A stretch of DNA of 64,000 bases from JBBDMC01 sp963826055 (GTDB lineage Bacteria; Pseudomonadota; Alphaproteobacteria; Rhizobiales; Kaistiaceae), in assembly GCA_963826055.1 (NCBI GenBank), contig CAWGVO010000009.1, forward strand, positions 124,001 to 188,000, read 5' to 3'. Within the stretch, counting starts at the first letter, position 1, and every line of letters starts with the position of its first letter. Of this stretch, positions 1 through 9,741 are shown in pieces. The notes beneath the pieces are model-generated. The model did not search any database. It was not told the DNA's origin and saw only the letters and a program-made list of their open reading frames with translations. Made by a program: the position numbers and the translations under genes.

Positions 1-535
1 GCCGCCGAGAAGGTGTCGATGTTGCCGATGGCATCGTGCAGCGAATCGCGATTCTCGACGAGGATGCTGTCGACGTCGTTGAGCACGTCGCGGGCGGCCT
101 GGAAGGCGTCCTTGAGCGAGGCGCTGTCGGCGACCAGCAGCGGCGGCTGCCCGTCGACCGACGCCGGCACCGCCGCCGATGGCGTGCCGCCGTTGAGCGC
201 CACCGAGGCGCTCCCGGTCAGTCCGCTGAAGACGAGGCCGACGTGGGTGTCGCTGCGTATCGGCGTGCGCTTGTCGATGGCGATCATGGCCATCACTTCG
301 TCGGGGTTGTCGGGGCTGAGCTGGAGGCTGGATGACCTCGCCCACCTTGATCCCGTTGAACAGGACCTCGGAGCCCGCCGACAGCCCGGCGACGGGACCG
401 TTGAAGCGGATCTCGATAGGCCGTCCGCTCGTTGAGACCGCCGGTGTTGTAGAGCCAGTAGACGAAGCCGATGACCCCTGCGGCGACGGCGAGGACGAAC
501 AGACCGATCAAGAAATAGCGCGCGCGAATTTCCAT
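1..535 (-). CDS. mlaD: MlaD-like MCE-domain lipid transport protein (partial, frame-broken)
   Basis: This is the substrate-binding MCE subunit of an Mla-type phospholipid ABC transporter, anchored in the inner membrane and facing the periplasm. The start (MEIRARYFLIG) is followed by one membrane segment (about residues 6-27), then the MCE core with FNGPVAGLSAGSEV and FNGIKVGEV motifs. It follows mlaF by a few bases. The reading frame breaks twice, near 414 and near 330; restoring one base at each place gives a continuous MCE domain, so both look like sequence errors or very recent lesions. The C-terminal part runs off the left edge of the window. Family assignment is firm; the natural lipid is inferred from the family. 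Confidence 0.85.
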
Positions 536-539
536 TGGC

Positions 540-1332
540 TCATGTCCGGTGAGGGGTTGGGTTGGACGCGGCGCTCGGTCCATGGCCGCCGTTGAAATAG
601 GCCTTCACCCACGGGTGCTCCGAGGCACGCATCGTCGCCATCGGGCCGTCCACGACGATCTTGCCGTCCGCCAGCGCCGCGATGCGGTCGCAGGCGGTGG
701 AGAGGCTTTCCAGGTCGTGGGTGACCATGAACACGCTGATGCCCAGCGTGCGCTGCAGGGTGCGGATGAGAACATCGATCTCGCGGGCGACGATCGGATC
801 GAGCCCCGACGTCGGCTCGTCGAGAAAGACGATCTCCGGGTCGAGGGCGAGCGCGCGGGCGAGCGCCACGCGCTTGGTCATGCCGCCCGAGAGTTCCGCC
901 GGGAATTTTGCCGCGTCGTCGGGGCTCAGCCCGACCATCTCCAGCTTCACCGTCGCCAGGTCGTTCATCAGCCCCTCCGGCAGGTGGAGGAACTGCCGCA
1001 TCGGGAAACTGCAGGTTTTCGCGCACCGTCAGCGACGAAAAGAGGGCGCCTCCCTGGAAGAGGATGCCCCAGCGCCGCTCCACCGCCCGCCACTCCGCTT
1101 CGCTGGCCTCGTCGGCGGCGACGCCGAAGACCCTGATCTTGCCGGCGCGTTTCCTGACGAGGCCGATGATGGTGCGCAGGAGCACCGACTTGCCGGCACC
1201 CGATCCACCGACGACGCCGAGGATCTCGCCGCTCATCAGGTCGAGCGACAGGTGATCGAGCACGGTCGCGTCGCCGAACCCGGCGACCAGGTCGCGCACA
1301 CTGATGACCGGTTGGGCCGCGACGTCGCCCAT
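540..1332 (-). CDS. mlaF: MlaF-like ABC transporter ATPase (one frame break)
   Basis: Cytoplasmic ATPase that would power the MlaE permease. Visible motifs in order are Walker A GGSGAGKS, the signature LSGGM, Walker B VFLDEPTSGLDP and the switch region MVTHDL. The frame breaks near 1002, right after VRENLQFP; removing one base there joins it to MRQFLHLPEG, giving a normal-length ATPase of about 264 residues. Its ATG lies 1 base beyond the mlaE stop codon, so the E-F-D order is tightly coupled. The break is probably an assembly error, because all catalytic motifs on both sides are intact. Confidence 0.88.
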
Positions 1333-1333
1333 C

Positions 1334-2463
1334 TCAGACCCCGATCCCGGCGAAGAACATCGCGAACAGGCCGTCGAGCACGATCACCAGGAAGATCGAT
1401 TTGACCACCGATGCGGTGGTCTTGAGGCCAAGGGATTCGGCGCTGCCTTCCACCCGCATTCCCTCCGCGCAGGCGACGATGCCGATGACGAACGCCATCA
1501 CCGGCGCCTTGATCATGCCGACCCAGAAGTCGTTGACGGATACCGCGTCGCGCAGCCGCTCGACGAAAATGAGAGGGCTCATGCCACCGTACAGCCAGGC
1601 GACCAGGCCACCGCCGGCGAGCGCCACCATCGAGCCGAGGAAGGTCAGGATCGGCAGCGCGATGACGAGCGCGATCACCCGCGGCAGGATCAGCACCTCG
1701 GCCGGGTCGACGCCCATGGTGCGCAGCGCGTCGATCTCCTCGCGCATTTTCATCGAGCCGAGCTCCGCCGTGTAGGAGCTCCCCGACCGGCCGGCGATCA
1801 TGATGGCGACGAGGAGCACGCCGATCTCGCGCAGCACCAGGATGCCGACCAGGTTGACGACGTAGTCCTCGCGCCCCGAAGCGGCGGAAGTTGAAGATGC
1901 CCTGCTGGGCGATGATCGCGCCGATCAGGAAGGTGATCAGGAAGATGATGCCGATCGCCTGCCAGCCGACGCGGTCGAGGTGGTGGACGATCGAGGTGAA
2001 GCGCTGCGCCCGCGGCCGCATGATGGTGCGGCCGAGCGCGACGGCGAACACGCCGATGATAACCGACGAGATCGCCGAGTTCGTCGATGAAGCGCGTCGT
2101 CGCCTCGCCGACTTTTTCCACCTCGGCGATCGGACCGGTCCGCTGCGTCTGCGGGCGCGGCGGCTGCCGGTTGGCGGCGCCGACCTCGTCGATCAGTCCG
2201 CGATAGCGGTCGGGCACCGCCGTCAGTTCCGCCTCGCCGCCGGCCTCGCGCCACTGCCGCACCAGCCGCTCGATCAGCCAGGCGCCGAAGGTGTCCAGCC
2301 GCTCTATCCCGGCGATATCGATCTCGGCGTGGCCGCCGTCGGCGGGCGCCTCCGCCACCAGCGTGCTCAGCGCATCGGCCTGGTCGATGGTCCACGATCC
2401 GCCGGCCGCGAGCCTCAGCCGGTCGCCCTGGGCGGTGCTGCGGAACGATGGAGCTGCGCTCAC
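1334..2463 (-). CDS. mlaE: MlaE-like permease with N-terminal STAS domain (two frame breaks)
   Basis: Inner-membrane permease of the Mla lipid transporter. Residues 1 to about 105 look like a STAS/MlaB-type domain (GSWTIDQADAL, IDIAGIERLDT), and the rest is the MlaE permease with the conserved region around AGRSGSSYTAELGSMKM and five to six membrane segments. The fusion replaces a separate mlaB, as in many alphaproteobacteria. The start used is the GTG at 2461-2463 (VSAAPSFRST). The frame breaks near 2070 and near 1872; single-base corrections restore FIDELAISSVIIGVF and GAEDYVVNLVG. It heads the minus-strand E-F-D operon. Confidence 0.85.
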
Positions 2464-2775
2464 TGGATCACCGGCTACCTGGCGTTGCCGCGATTCGAGG
2501 ATACGGGCGCGATCATGGCCGCCGGCTGGCGGAAAATCCATGGCGGGCGGAGGACGAATTGTCCGTGCCGAATTTGCCTGACCGTGGGCGCCGGGGGCCC
2601 GCGCCCTCGCGCCGGTGCCGAATGGCACCAATGACCTGATTTCGCGACGGTTTTCAGTCGATGCCGGCGGCCACGCGCACGCGATCTTGATCGCCGGACG
2701 GGCGTTCGTGAATGGAAAGTTCGACCGCAATTGACTAGTTCTGACGGCAGAAGCGCCGCCACGGAGCATTCCCGC
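2464..2775. other. Divergent intergenic region between mlaE and the thioredoxin gene
   Basis: About 310 bases separate the two divergent genes. It should hold both promoters, but I see no convincing -35/-10 pair, palindrome or small gene. Short open frames crossing it lack ribosome-binding sites and do not resemble any protein I know. Confidence 0.4.
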
Positions 2776-3165
2776 GTGATCACCCGCCGCACAGCTATTG
2801 CCTTCCTCGCCGCTGCCGCGACAGGGGCCAGCAGGGCCTCTGCCGCCGAGCGGGTGCCGTTCGACCGCAGTGCGTTCGACGCCGCCGTCAAGGCCGGTGG
2901 CCCGGTGCTCGTCGATGTTTCCGCCACCTGGTGCGTCACCTGCCATGCCCAGGAGGCCGTGCTCGACCGCCTGATGAAGTCCTCGCCGTACAGCGCCTTC
3001 GAGACCTTCGTCGTCGACTACGACACCGAGAAGGACATCATGCGCACCTTCGGCGTCCAGCAGCGTTCGACCCTGATCGTCTACAAGGGCGGCGCCGAGG
3101 TCGGCCGGCTGACCGGCGATACCGGCGCCGACGTCATCGAGGCGTTGCTCGCCAGGGCGGTCTGA
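2776..3165 (+). CDS. Periplasmic thioredoxin-fold protein with Tat-type signal
   Basis: A 129-residue thioredoxin-like protein. Residues 1-23 form an export signal with a twin arginine (ITRRTAIAF, then an alanine-rich core ending SRASA). The active site is WCVTC (Cys53, Cys56), the type found in the C-terminal domain of DsbD. It therefore probably passes electrons or reduces disulfides in the periplasm. The GTG start is preferred to an upstream TTG at 2731 because GGAG lies at suitable distance and the signal peptide then begins normally. The next gene encodes a CcdA-like membrane protein, so the pair resembles a split DsbD. The substrate is not known. Confidence 0.8.
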   Translation: MITRRTAIAFLAAAATGASRASAAERVPFDRSAFDAAVKAGGPVLVDVSATWCVTCHAQEAVLDRLMKSSPYSAFETFVVDYDTEKDIMRTFGVQQRSTLIVYKGGAEVGRLTGDTGADVIEALLARAV

Positions 3166-3170
3166 CCGCG

Positions 3171-3894
3171 GTGTCTCGTCGGCGCCGCCGGGCTGGCGCT
3201 TGTCGCCGGGCTGCTCTCCGTCCTGTCGCCGTGCGTGCTTCCCCTTCTGCCGGTGATTTTCGCCGCGGCCACGTCGGAGCATCGCTACGGTCCGCTGGCG
3301 CTCGCCGGCGGCCTGACCGTGTCGTTCACCGCGATCGGTCTCTTCGTCGCCACCGTCGGCTTCGCCATCGGCCTCGACAGCGAGTTCTTCCGCGCCATCG
3401 CCGCGGTCCTGTTCATCGTCGTCGGCGCGGTGCTGCTGATACCGCGCGTGCAGGCGCGCCTCGCCGTTGCCGCCGGTCCCATCGGTAACTGGACCGAGCA
3501 GCACCTGGGCGGCTTCTCGACCGGCGGCATCGGCGGCCAGTTGCTGCTTGGCCTCCTGCTGGGCGCCGTGTGGATTCCCTGCGTCGGGCCGACCCTCGGC
3601 GCTGCCTCGCTGCTCGCCGCCAAGGGAGAGAATCTGGGTTCTGTCGCCCTGGTCATGCTCGCCTTCGGCCTCGGGGCCGCGGCACCGCTGGCGCTCCTCG
3701 GCCTCGCCTCGCGCGAAGCAGTGCTCGCCTGGCGCCACAAGCTGATCGGCGCCGGCAAGGGTTTGAAGTTCGTCCTCGGCGCCGTCCTTCTCCTCGCCGG
3801 CGCCTTCATCCTCACCGGCCTCGATCGCGCCGTCGAAACGGCGCTCGTCAATGCCTCGCCGGCGTGGCTGACCGAGCTGACGACACGCTTCTGA
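3171..3894 (+). CDS. CcdA/DsbD-beta-like thiol electron transporter (start region frame-broken)
   Basis: Inner-membrane protein with about six membrane segments that would carry reducing power from cytoplasmic thioredoxin to the adjacent periplasmic thioredoxin. The paired cysteines sit in SPCVLPLLPV near the N-terminus and in IPCVGPTLG mid-protein, the usual CcdA arrangement. In the main frame the first start codon (GTG 3235) falls inside the first conserved motif and would remove the first membrane segment. The preceding codons (LALVAGLLSVLSPC) clearly belong to the protein, and a one-base correction near 3178 joins them to the GTG at 3171. I infer another assembly error at the 5-prime end. 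Confidence 0.78.
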
Positions 3895-3975
3895 ACGCCG
3901 GTCCCGGGCGTGTCACACCACTGTCACACGGCCCGGCAAAGAGAGGGCGCGCCGCACACGCCAGGGGACGCCCTT

Positions 3976-4500
3976 ATGACTGACACGACCTTCAACGTCC
4001 TGTTCATCTGCACCGGAAATTCGGCCCGCTCGATCATGGCGGAAGCCATCCTCGACCGCGCCGGAAAGGGCCGCTTTCACGCCTTCTCCGCCGGCAGCCA
4101 TCCCCGGGGCGAGGTCAATCCCCACGCGCTCGCCCTGCTCGAGCGGCTCGACTACGACCTCAGCGGCTTCCGCTCGAAAAGCTGGGACGAATTCGCCGGC
4201 GCCGGCGCGCCGGAGATGGATTTCATCTTCACCGTCTGCGATGACGCCGCCGGCGAGGTCTGCCCGGTGTGGCCAGGCCACCCGGCGACCGCCCACTGGG
4301 GCGTCCCCGATCCCGCCGCCGCGACCGGCACGCCGGCACAGGTTCAGTTGGCTTTCGACGATGCCTACCGGATGCTGGAGAGGCGGATCGGCATCTTCGT
4401 CAATCTGCCGATGGAAAAGCTCGACAAGGTCGCGCTCCGCCAGCGCCTGCATGAAATCGGAAAGATCGATCGCAAGGACGACACGTCGTCGGCCGCCTGA
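3976..4500 (+). CDS. arsC: Thioredoxin-linked arsenate reductase (LMW-PTP fold)
   Basis: A 174-residue cytoplasmic enzyme that reduces arsenate to arsenite. The P-loop CTGNSARS (Cys12 and the arginine five residues on) and the redox pair Cys88 (FTVCDDA) and Cys96 (EVCPVWPG), followed by WGVPDP, match the thioredoxin-coupled ArsC family rather than the glutaredoxin type. The ATG at 3976 is chosen over an upstream in-frame codon because the family begins at the first beta strand. An aquaporin gene starts 7 bases after the stop, matching the known arsC-aqpS arrangement. No arsR or arsH is nearby. Confidence 0.9.
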   Translation: MTDTTFNVLFICTGNSARSIMAEAILDRAGKGRFHAFSAGSHPRGEVNPHALALLERLDYDLSGFRSKSWDEFAGAGAPEMDFIFTVCDDAAGEVCPVWPGHPATAHWGVPDPAAATGTPAQVQLAFDDAYRMLERRIGIFVNLPMEKLDKVALRQRLHEIGKIDRKDDTSSAA

Positions 4501-4507
4501 GGCGACG

Positions 4508-5187
4508 ATGGCGAACGAGCCGCTTGCCCGCCGGCTGACCGCCGAGGCGCTCGGCACCGGACTGCTGGTCGCCACCGTCGTTGGTTCCGGCATCATGGCC
4601 GAGCGTCTGGCCGGCGGCAACGACGCCCTGGCGCTGCTCTGCAACACCATTCCCACCGGCGCCATCCTGGTGGTCATCATCACCATCTTCGGCCCGGTTT
4701 CCGGCGCGCATTTCAATCCGGCCGTCAGCCTGGTGTTCGCCGTGCGCGGCGAGTTGCCGTGGCGCGAGCCTTCGCCGCCTACGTCATCGTCCAGTGCCTC
4801 GGCGGTATCGCCGGCACCATCGTCGCCCACCTGATGTTCGACCTCGCACCGCTCGCCGTCGGCGTCCATTCGCGCGCCGGGCCGTCGCAGTGGCTGGCGG
4901 AGATCGTCGCCACCTTCGCGCTGGTGCTCACCATCCTCGGCGGCATCCGCCACGCGCCGGCGGCGGTGCCGTGGCTGGTCGGCCTGGTCATCAGCGCCGC
5001 CTACTGGTTCACGTCGTCGACCAGCTTCGCCAATCCGGCGGTGACCCTGGCGCGCGGCTTCACCACCACGTTCTCCGGCATCGCGCTCGCCCACGTGCCG
5101 GCCTTCATCGTCGCCGAGATCGTCGGCGCTCTGATCGCGGCGGCGGCCGGTGCGGCGCTGTTCAGTCCGCCTCGAACCCGATCTTGA
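4508..5187 (+). CDS. MIP-family channel, probable arsenite exit aquaporin (one frame break)
   Basis: Membrane channel of the aquaporin/aquaglyceroporin family. Both NPA boxes are present (HFNPAVS and FANPAVT), and the hydrophobic pattern fits six segments. Its position directly behind arsC suggests it lets arsenite out after arsenate reduction, as described for AqpS of Sinorhizobium; this is an inference. The frame breaks near 4762, between GELPWRE and AFAAYVIVQ, and a one-base correction restores a protein of about 226 residues. The 3-prime end overlaps the convergent neighbour by 26 bases. Confidence 0.82.
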
Positions 5188-7132
5188 GGTGGGTGTTGTC
5201 GCAGAACGGCTTTGTGCGCGAGCCGCCGCAGCGGCAAAGCCGCGCCCGCGTCACCCGGTCGATCGTCCGCCCGGTGCCCGAGCAGATTTCGAGGTTGCCC
5301 GTGACCACCAGTGGGCCGTTCTTCTCCGGGGAGATGTCGAGCGGCCCGTCGCGCACCGTGAGCGGCGTCGATTGGCGCGTGTCGGGCTCGCCCGTCGCCT
5401 TGAAGGGCAGCGCGTTGTGCGAGCCGTCGCAGAACGGCTTGTTCTTCGAGGCGCCACAGCGGCAGAGCGTAGCCCGGAAGCCGACGTCGGCACCGGCGAC
5501 CGTCAGCGGCGCGTGGAAAGCGTAGGGTCCGTTTTCCCTGAGGTTGACGAGGTTCACCTGCGGCGGTGCCTCCGGCGGCCCGCCGTCGTTGCGCTCGTAC
5601 TGGATGGCGCCGGACGGGCAGTTGTAGGCGATCCTGACCACCGCCTCGACCGGCTGCGTGTCGGGGAAGATCCATTCGCCCGGCGTGTTGGCCTTGAACA
5701 CCGTCGGCGCCCCCAGCACGCAGAAGCGGGCGTGGATGCAGCGCTTGCCGTGGAACTGGATGGTGACGTCGCGCCCTTTGGCGATCTCGACCTTGTCGCC
5801 GCCCGACGGCAGGTCGTCCGCCTTCGGTTTCGGCTTCGGCGGCGGCGACACGTGTTCGTGGCCGACGATCTTGAGCGACGGGATGCCGAAGCTCGACGCG
5901 ATCTTGTCGAGCTTCTCGGCTACCCCGGCAAGCTCATGCCCGGGCGGGCAGACGTGGCGCGCGCCTCGAGCGAGCTCCACGACCCGCTCCGCCAGCATGC
6001 GTTTCTCCGCCGGTCCCTGCGGCAGCCGCTGGATGTCGCGCAGCATCGTGAAGGTGACGCCGGCGTTGACACCGGGATGGGAATGGCTTGCCGGCAGCGA
6101 AGCGAGGTAGGAACCGATCGTCGGCAACAGCTCCATCATGTCGATGGCGGCGTTGACCATCAGGCGCTGGTCATCTTCCTCGCCGGCGCTGCGCCCGAAG
6201 GCCTGCACCAGGCAGCGCAGCATGTGACTGTACAGCGAATTGGCGAGGTCGAGCACGCGCGCCGCCTCCGGCGCGTCGATGAACACCCGGTCGTGGGAAT
6301 CGAACGGCCGGCGCATGGTCGGGTTGTGGGCAACCGGGAACGCCGGCTCGAACTTCGGGTCGGCGGCGAGGAAGTCGCCGTACTCCTGGCGCACCTTGAC
6401 GAACCGGTTGTAGTGGCTGTTCTCGCTGTGGCCGGGGGCGCCTTCGCCCTGCTCGATAATGGTCTCGATCGCCTCCTCGGCGGTCTTAAGGTCGGTCACC
6501 ACCATCAGGCCCGGCAACGAGGCGATACCGGGACCGATCTGCGCCGCCGGGTCGCCGCAGAACAACGCCTCTTCGCCGATGTGGTGGGCAAGCACGGTCA
6601 GCCCGTGGCGTATGCCGCGGTAGAGATGGCCGACGGTGCCGTAGTCCTGCGCGCTGGGCATCAGCCGCCCCCTGGGCTGGGTGCGGTGGTAGTCGGCCGG
6701 ATGGACGAACTCGGTGCTGTCGGCGAGTTCCTTGCCCTCCGGACGCTCCAGGAAGATGAAATGGTCGAGCACCGCCGGCGAAAAGCGGGCGAGCTCGGCG
6801 ACGACGCCGCTCGGATGGTATCCCGCCGGGATCGGGAAATTCGGGTGCGAAAGGTGCGGGCCGGCGCCGATCGCCGTCGCCAGGTTGCACGCCAGCGTCA
6901 GGTGGCTCATCTCCTCGATCGCCACTGACGTGATCGCCCGCTGCCAGCGCTTGACCGCCTCCGCCTGCTCCTTGGTCAGCCCGTCGCGCTCTCCGCGCTT
7001 CAGGCTCCACGCCGCGTAGAGGTAACAGGCCATGAGGTTGTGCTCGATGGCCGACGCCTCGGCGAGCATGTAGACCAGTTCCTCGCGCGTCTCGATCCGT
7101 ATCTTGGGCTCTGCTTCCGCCATCTGCGTCAC
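5162..7132 (-). CDS. Ferritin-like, mono-cluster Fe-S and double CDGSH fusion protein
   Basis: A 656-residue multidomain protein with no signal peptide. The first half (about residues 10-340) resembles the ferritin-like domain of iminophenyl-pyruvate dimer synthase (VioB) relatives, with helices carrying EHNLMACYLY and IEEMSHLTLA metal-ligand patterns. About residues 455-525 form a divergent 4Fe-4S mono-cluster domain (CIHARFC, then NCPSGAI). The C-terminus has two CDGSH iron-sulfur motifs, CRCGASKNKPFCDGSH and CRCGGSRTKPFCDNTH. The combination suggests a redox or oxygen-dependent oxidase, but the substrate cannot be told. It is transcribed alone, divergent from the epimerase gene. Domain calls are good; function is open. 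Confidence 0.82.
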   Translation of the reverse strand: MTQMAEAEPKIRIETREELVYMLAEASAIEHNLMACYLYAAWSLKRGERDGLTKEQAEAVKRWQRAITSVAIEEMSHLTLACNLATAIGAGPHLSHPNFPIPAGYHPSGVVAELARFSPAVLDHFIFLERPEGKELADSTEFVHPADYHRTQPRGRLMPSAQDYGTVGHLYRGIRHGLTVLAHHIGEEALFCGDPAAQIGPGIASLPGLMVVTDLKTAEEAIETIIEQGEGAPGHSENSHYNRFVKVRQEYGDFLAADPKFEPAFPVAHNPTMRRPFDSHDRVFIDAPEAARVLDLANSLYSHMLRCLVQAFGRSAGEEDDQRLMVNAAIDMMELLPTIGSYLASLPASHSHPGVNAGVTFTMLRDIQRLPQGPAEKRMLAERVVELARGARHVCPPGHELAGVAEKLDKIASSFGIPSLKIVGHEHVSPPPKPKPKADDLPSGGDKVEIAKGRDVTIQFHGKRCIHARFCVLGAPTVFKANTPGEWIFPDTQPVEAVVRIAYNCPSGAIQYERNDGGPPEAPPQVNLVNLRENGPYAFHAPLTVAGADVGFRATLCRCGASKNKPFCDGSHNALPFKATGEPDTRQSTPLTVRDGPLDISPEKNGPLVVTGNLEICSGTGRTIDRVTRARLCRCGGSRTKPFCDNTHLKIGFEAD

Positions 7133-7293
7133 CGTTGAGTGTGGTGGTTTGGTCCGGCCTGCCGCCGGTTAAGCTCCGGACTCTGACACGACCGCGGCGC
7201 GGGTGCGAGTTTGCCCGCGCGGCCTTTTCCCGCTGGCCGCCCCGCCATACCATCCGCGCGCGACAATACGTGCGGCAAAGGGCGGCGAACGGA

Positions 7294-8549
7294 ATGGCTT
7301 TCGGCGACGCGTCGGACCAAAATGGACGTCGCTGCCGCGATCACCGCTCGTGGCTGCTCGAGCGCGCCGGCGATCTCTTCGATTTCTTCGAGCCGAAGAG
7401 CATCGACCTCTCCGGCGGCTTCTTCGTCCTCGACGATCGCGGCCAGCCGATCGTGCGCGACCGCAATGGCAGAGCGCCCCCGCGGGAGATCTACATCGCC
7501 ACCCGCATGGTTCATTGCTTCGCCATCGCCCGTCTGCTCGGGCGGCCGGGGGCGGAGCGCTTCATCGATCACGGCATGGAGTTTCCTGTGGAACCGTCAC
7601 CGCGATGCGGTTCACGGCGGCTACGTCTGGTCGGTCGGCAAGGACGGTCCCGGCGACGACCGCAAGCAGGCCTACGGTCATGCCTTCGTTCTCCTCGCCG
7701 CCTCGTCCGCCAAGGTCGCCCGCCATCCCGACGCCGATCGCTTGCTTGCCGACGTGGGCGAGGTTCTGCGCGCTCGCTTCTGGCAGGCGGGGGAGGGGGC
7801 GGCCGCGGAGGAATTCGAGCGCGACTGGACGCCGATCGGCGCCTACCGCGGCCAGAACGCCAACATGCATCTGACCGAGGCGTGCATGGCGGCGTTCGAG
7901 GCGACGGGTGACAGAACGTGGCTCGCGTGGGCCGAGAGCATCGCCAGCCTCATCATCCGCCGACACGCCGGTGCGCTCGGCTGGCGCGTGCCGGAGCATT
8001 TCACCGCGACGTGGGAGGTCGATCACGGCTACGACGGCAACCCCACCTTTCGTCCCTACGGCTACACGCCCGGCCACTGGCTGGAATGGACGCGGCTGCT
8101 GCTCCAGCTCTGGGAGACCGGCGGCCGACGCGCCGATTGGATGCCGGACGCCGCCAGGGGTCTCTTCGCCAACGCGGTCGCCGAGGGCTGGGACGCTGAA
8201 CGCGGCGGCTTCTTCTATACGCTCGACTGGCAAAGCCGGCCGCGCCAGCGCCAGCGAGCTGTTCTGGCCGCTGGCCGAAGGCGTCGGTGCCGCCCACTTC
8301 CTCAACGCCGTCTTCGGCGAGCCGCAATACGAGGAATGGTACCGCCGCATCTGGGATTTCATCGCCGCCCACCTGATCGACCGCGAGAACGGCGGCTGGT
8401 TCTCCGAGGTGCGCGACCCGGCCACGGCGCCGTTCTTCGAGGGCAAGCCAGACCTCTATCACGACCTGCAGGCTTGCCTGATCCCGCTCCTGCCGACGAC
8501 GGGCTCGGTCACCCGCGGCCTCTCGACCGCGCCGCGGCCGCTGGCCTGA
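7294..8549 (+). CDS. AGE-family sugar epimerase/isomerase (two frame breaks)
   Basis: Member of the N-acylglucosamine 2-epimerase / mannose isomerase superfamily, an (alpha/alpha)6-barrel enzyme acting on hexoses in the cytoplasm. Supporting stretches are RMVHCFAIA, YGHAFVLLAASSA, HFTATWEVDHGYDG, YGYTPGHWLEW and ELFWPLAEGVGAAHFL, in the order expected for this fold. The full length of about 418 residues matches the family. The frame breaks near 7585 (an extra base before LWNRHRDAVHGGY) and near 8228 (before the ELFWPLAEG segment). The substrate could be mannose, glucose or N-acyl sugars. It converges on pyrC, with 7 bases between them. Confidence 0.8.
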
Positions 8550-8556
8550 CCGCTTC

Positions 8557-9603
8557 TCAGTCGGCGATCCGCCAGTCGATCGTCTCGCCGCCCCGATAGA
8601 CGGGGATGCGCTCGCCCGGCCCGTCGACTTCCACTGCCTCCGGCGCCGTCCACGGCGAGCGTTCGAGCGTGATCGTTCCCTCGTTCGGCGCGAGCCCGTA
8701 GTGGGCCGGTCCGTTGAGCGAGGCGAAAGCCTCCAGGCGGTCCAGCTTGCCGTCGTCGGCGAACACTCTGGCGTAGGATTCGATCGCCACCGGCGCCGTG
8801 AACACCCCCGCCGAACACACCGGCGCGAACTTCCGCGCTGCCGAATGGGGAGCGGAATCGGTGCCGAGGAAGAAGCACGCTTCGCCCGAGGTCGCCGCCT
8901 CGCGCACTGCCCTCCGGTCGCTCTCCGTCTTGATCACCGGCATGCAGTAGCAGCCGGGTTTGAGGCCGGCGCCCAGCCAGTCGGTGCGGTTGAGCTCCAT
9001 GTGGTGGAGCGTGATCGTGCCCGCGAGCTGCGGCGCGTGCGCCCGTACGAAATCGACCGCGATCTTCGACGACAGGTGTTCGAGCACCACCTTGAGACCG
9101 GGGAAGTCGCGGAGCATCGGCTTGAGCCGCCGCTCGACGAACACCGCCTCGCGGTCGAACACGTCGACGTCTCTGCCGCGACTTCCTCGCCGTGGATGAG
9201 CAGCGGCATGCCGATCTTTTCCATCCGCGCCAGTACGCCCCGCACATTGGCGATGTCGCTGACGCCGGCGGCGGAGTTGGTGGTGGCGTTGACCGGGTAG
9301 AGCTTCACCGCGGCGAAGATGCCCTCGCGAAATCCCCGCTCGACGTCATCCGCCTCGGTCGTGTCGCGGAGGTAGCAGGTCATCAGCGGCGTGAAGTTCG
9401 ATCCCTGCCGGCAGTGCCGCCATCACCCGCTCACGGTAGGCGGCGGCATCGGCGATCATCGCCACCGGCGGCGTCAGGTTCGGCATGATGATGGCGCGGG
9501 CGAACACGCGCGCCGTGTGCGGCAGCACCGCCCGCATCGTCGCGCCGTCGCGCACGTGCACGTGCCAGTCGTCGGGCCGGCGGATGGTGATGCGGTCGGT
9601 CAT
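8557..9603 (-). CDS. pyrC: Dihydroorotase (two frame breaks)
   Basis: Zinc enzyme closing the dihydroorotate ring in pyrimidine synthesis. The class-II type is recognisable from the N-terminal metal motif DDWHVHVRDG, the lysine to be carbamylated in FAAVKLYPVNATTNS, HGEE, LEHLSSK, and the catalytic aspartate in FFLGTDSAPHS; length is the usual ~348 residues. The frame breaks near 9403 (one extra G in a GGG run before SNFTPLMTCYLRD) and near 9175 (before DVDVFDREAVF). Since pyrC is normally essential for prototrophy and every motif is intact, these are most likely sequencing errors. Confidence 0.88.
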
Positions 9604-9714
9604 TTCACCGGGGAGGGAGTTGTCGTTCCACGCAGGTGTCACTGCAGCAGGCGGCGGATGAGGTCAACATGGTTACATGCCAATTGCGGTCTCGTTTTCG
9701 TCGAGATCGCCTCG

Positions 9715-9741
9715 GTGGGCAACCGCCCAACGGTTGCCCAC
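9715..9741. repeat. Perfect inverted repeat, 11-bp arms, 5-bp loop
   Basis: The arms GTGGGCAACCG and CGGTTGCCCAC pair perfectly around CCCAA in the 283-base gap between pyrC and the divergent 9887 gene. No T-run follows on either strand, so a rho-independent terminator is unlikely; an operator or leader hairpin is possible. The rest of the gap shows nothing I can name. Confidence 0.55.

Noticed and set aside
1798..3738. A 646-codon minus-strand frame
   Set aside because: Only its C-terminal part is coding (the STAS part of MlaE). The rest is antisense to the thioredoxin and CcdA-like genes, which have clear motifs.
5150..6928. A 592-codon plus-strand frame
   Set aside because: It is antisense to the ferritin/CDGSH protein, whose motifs are unmistakable; the plus frame shows only high-GC arginine/valine composition.
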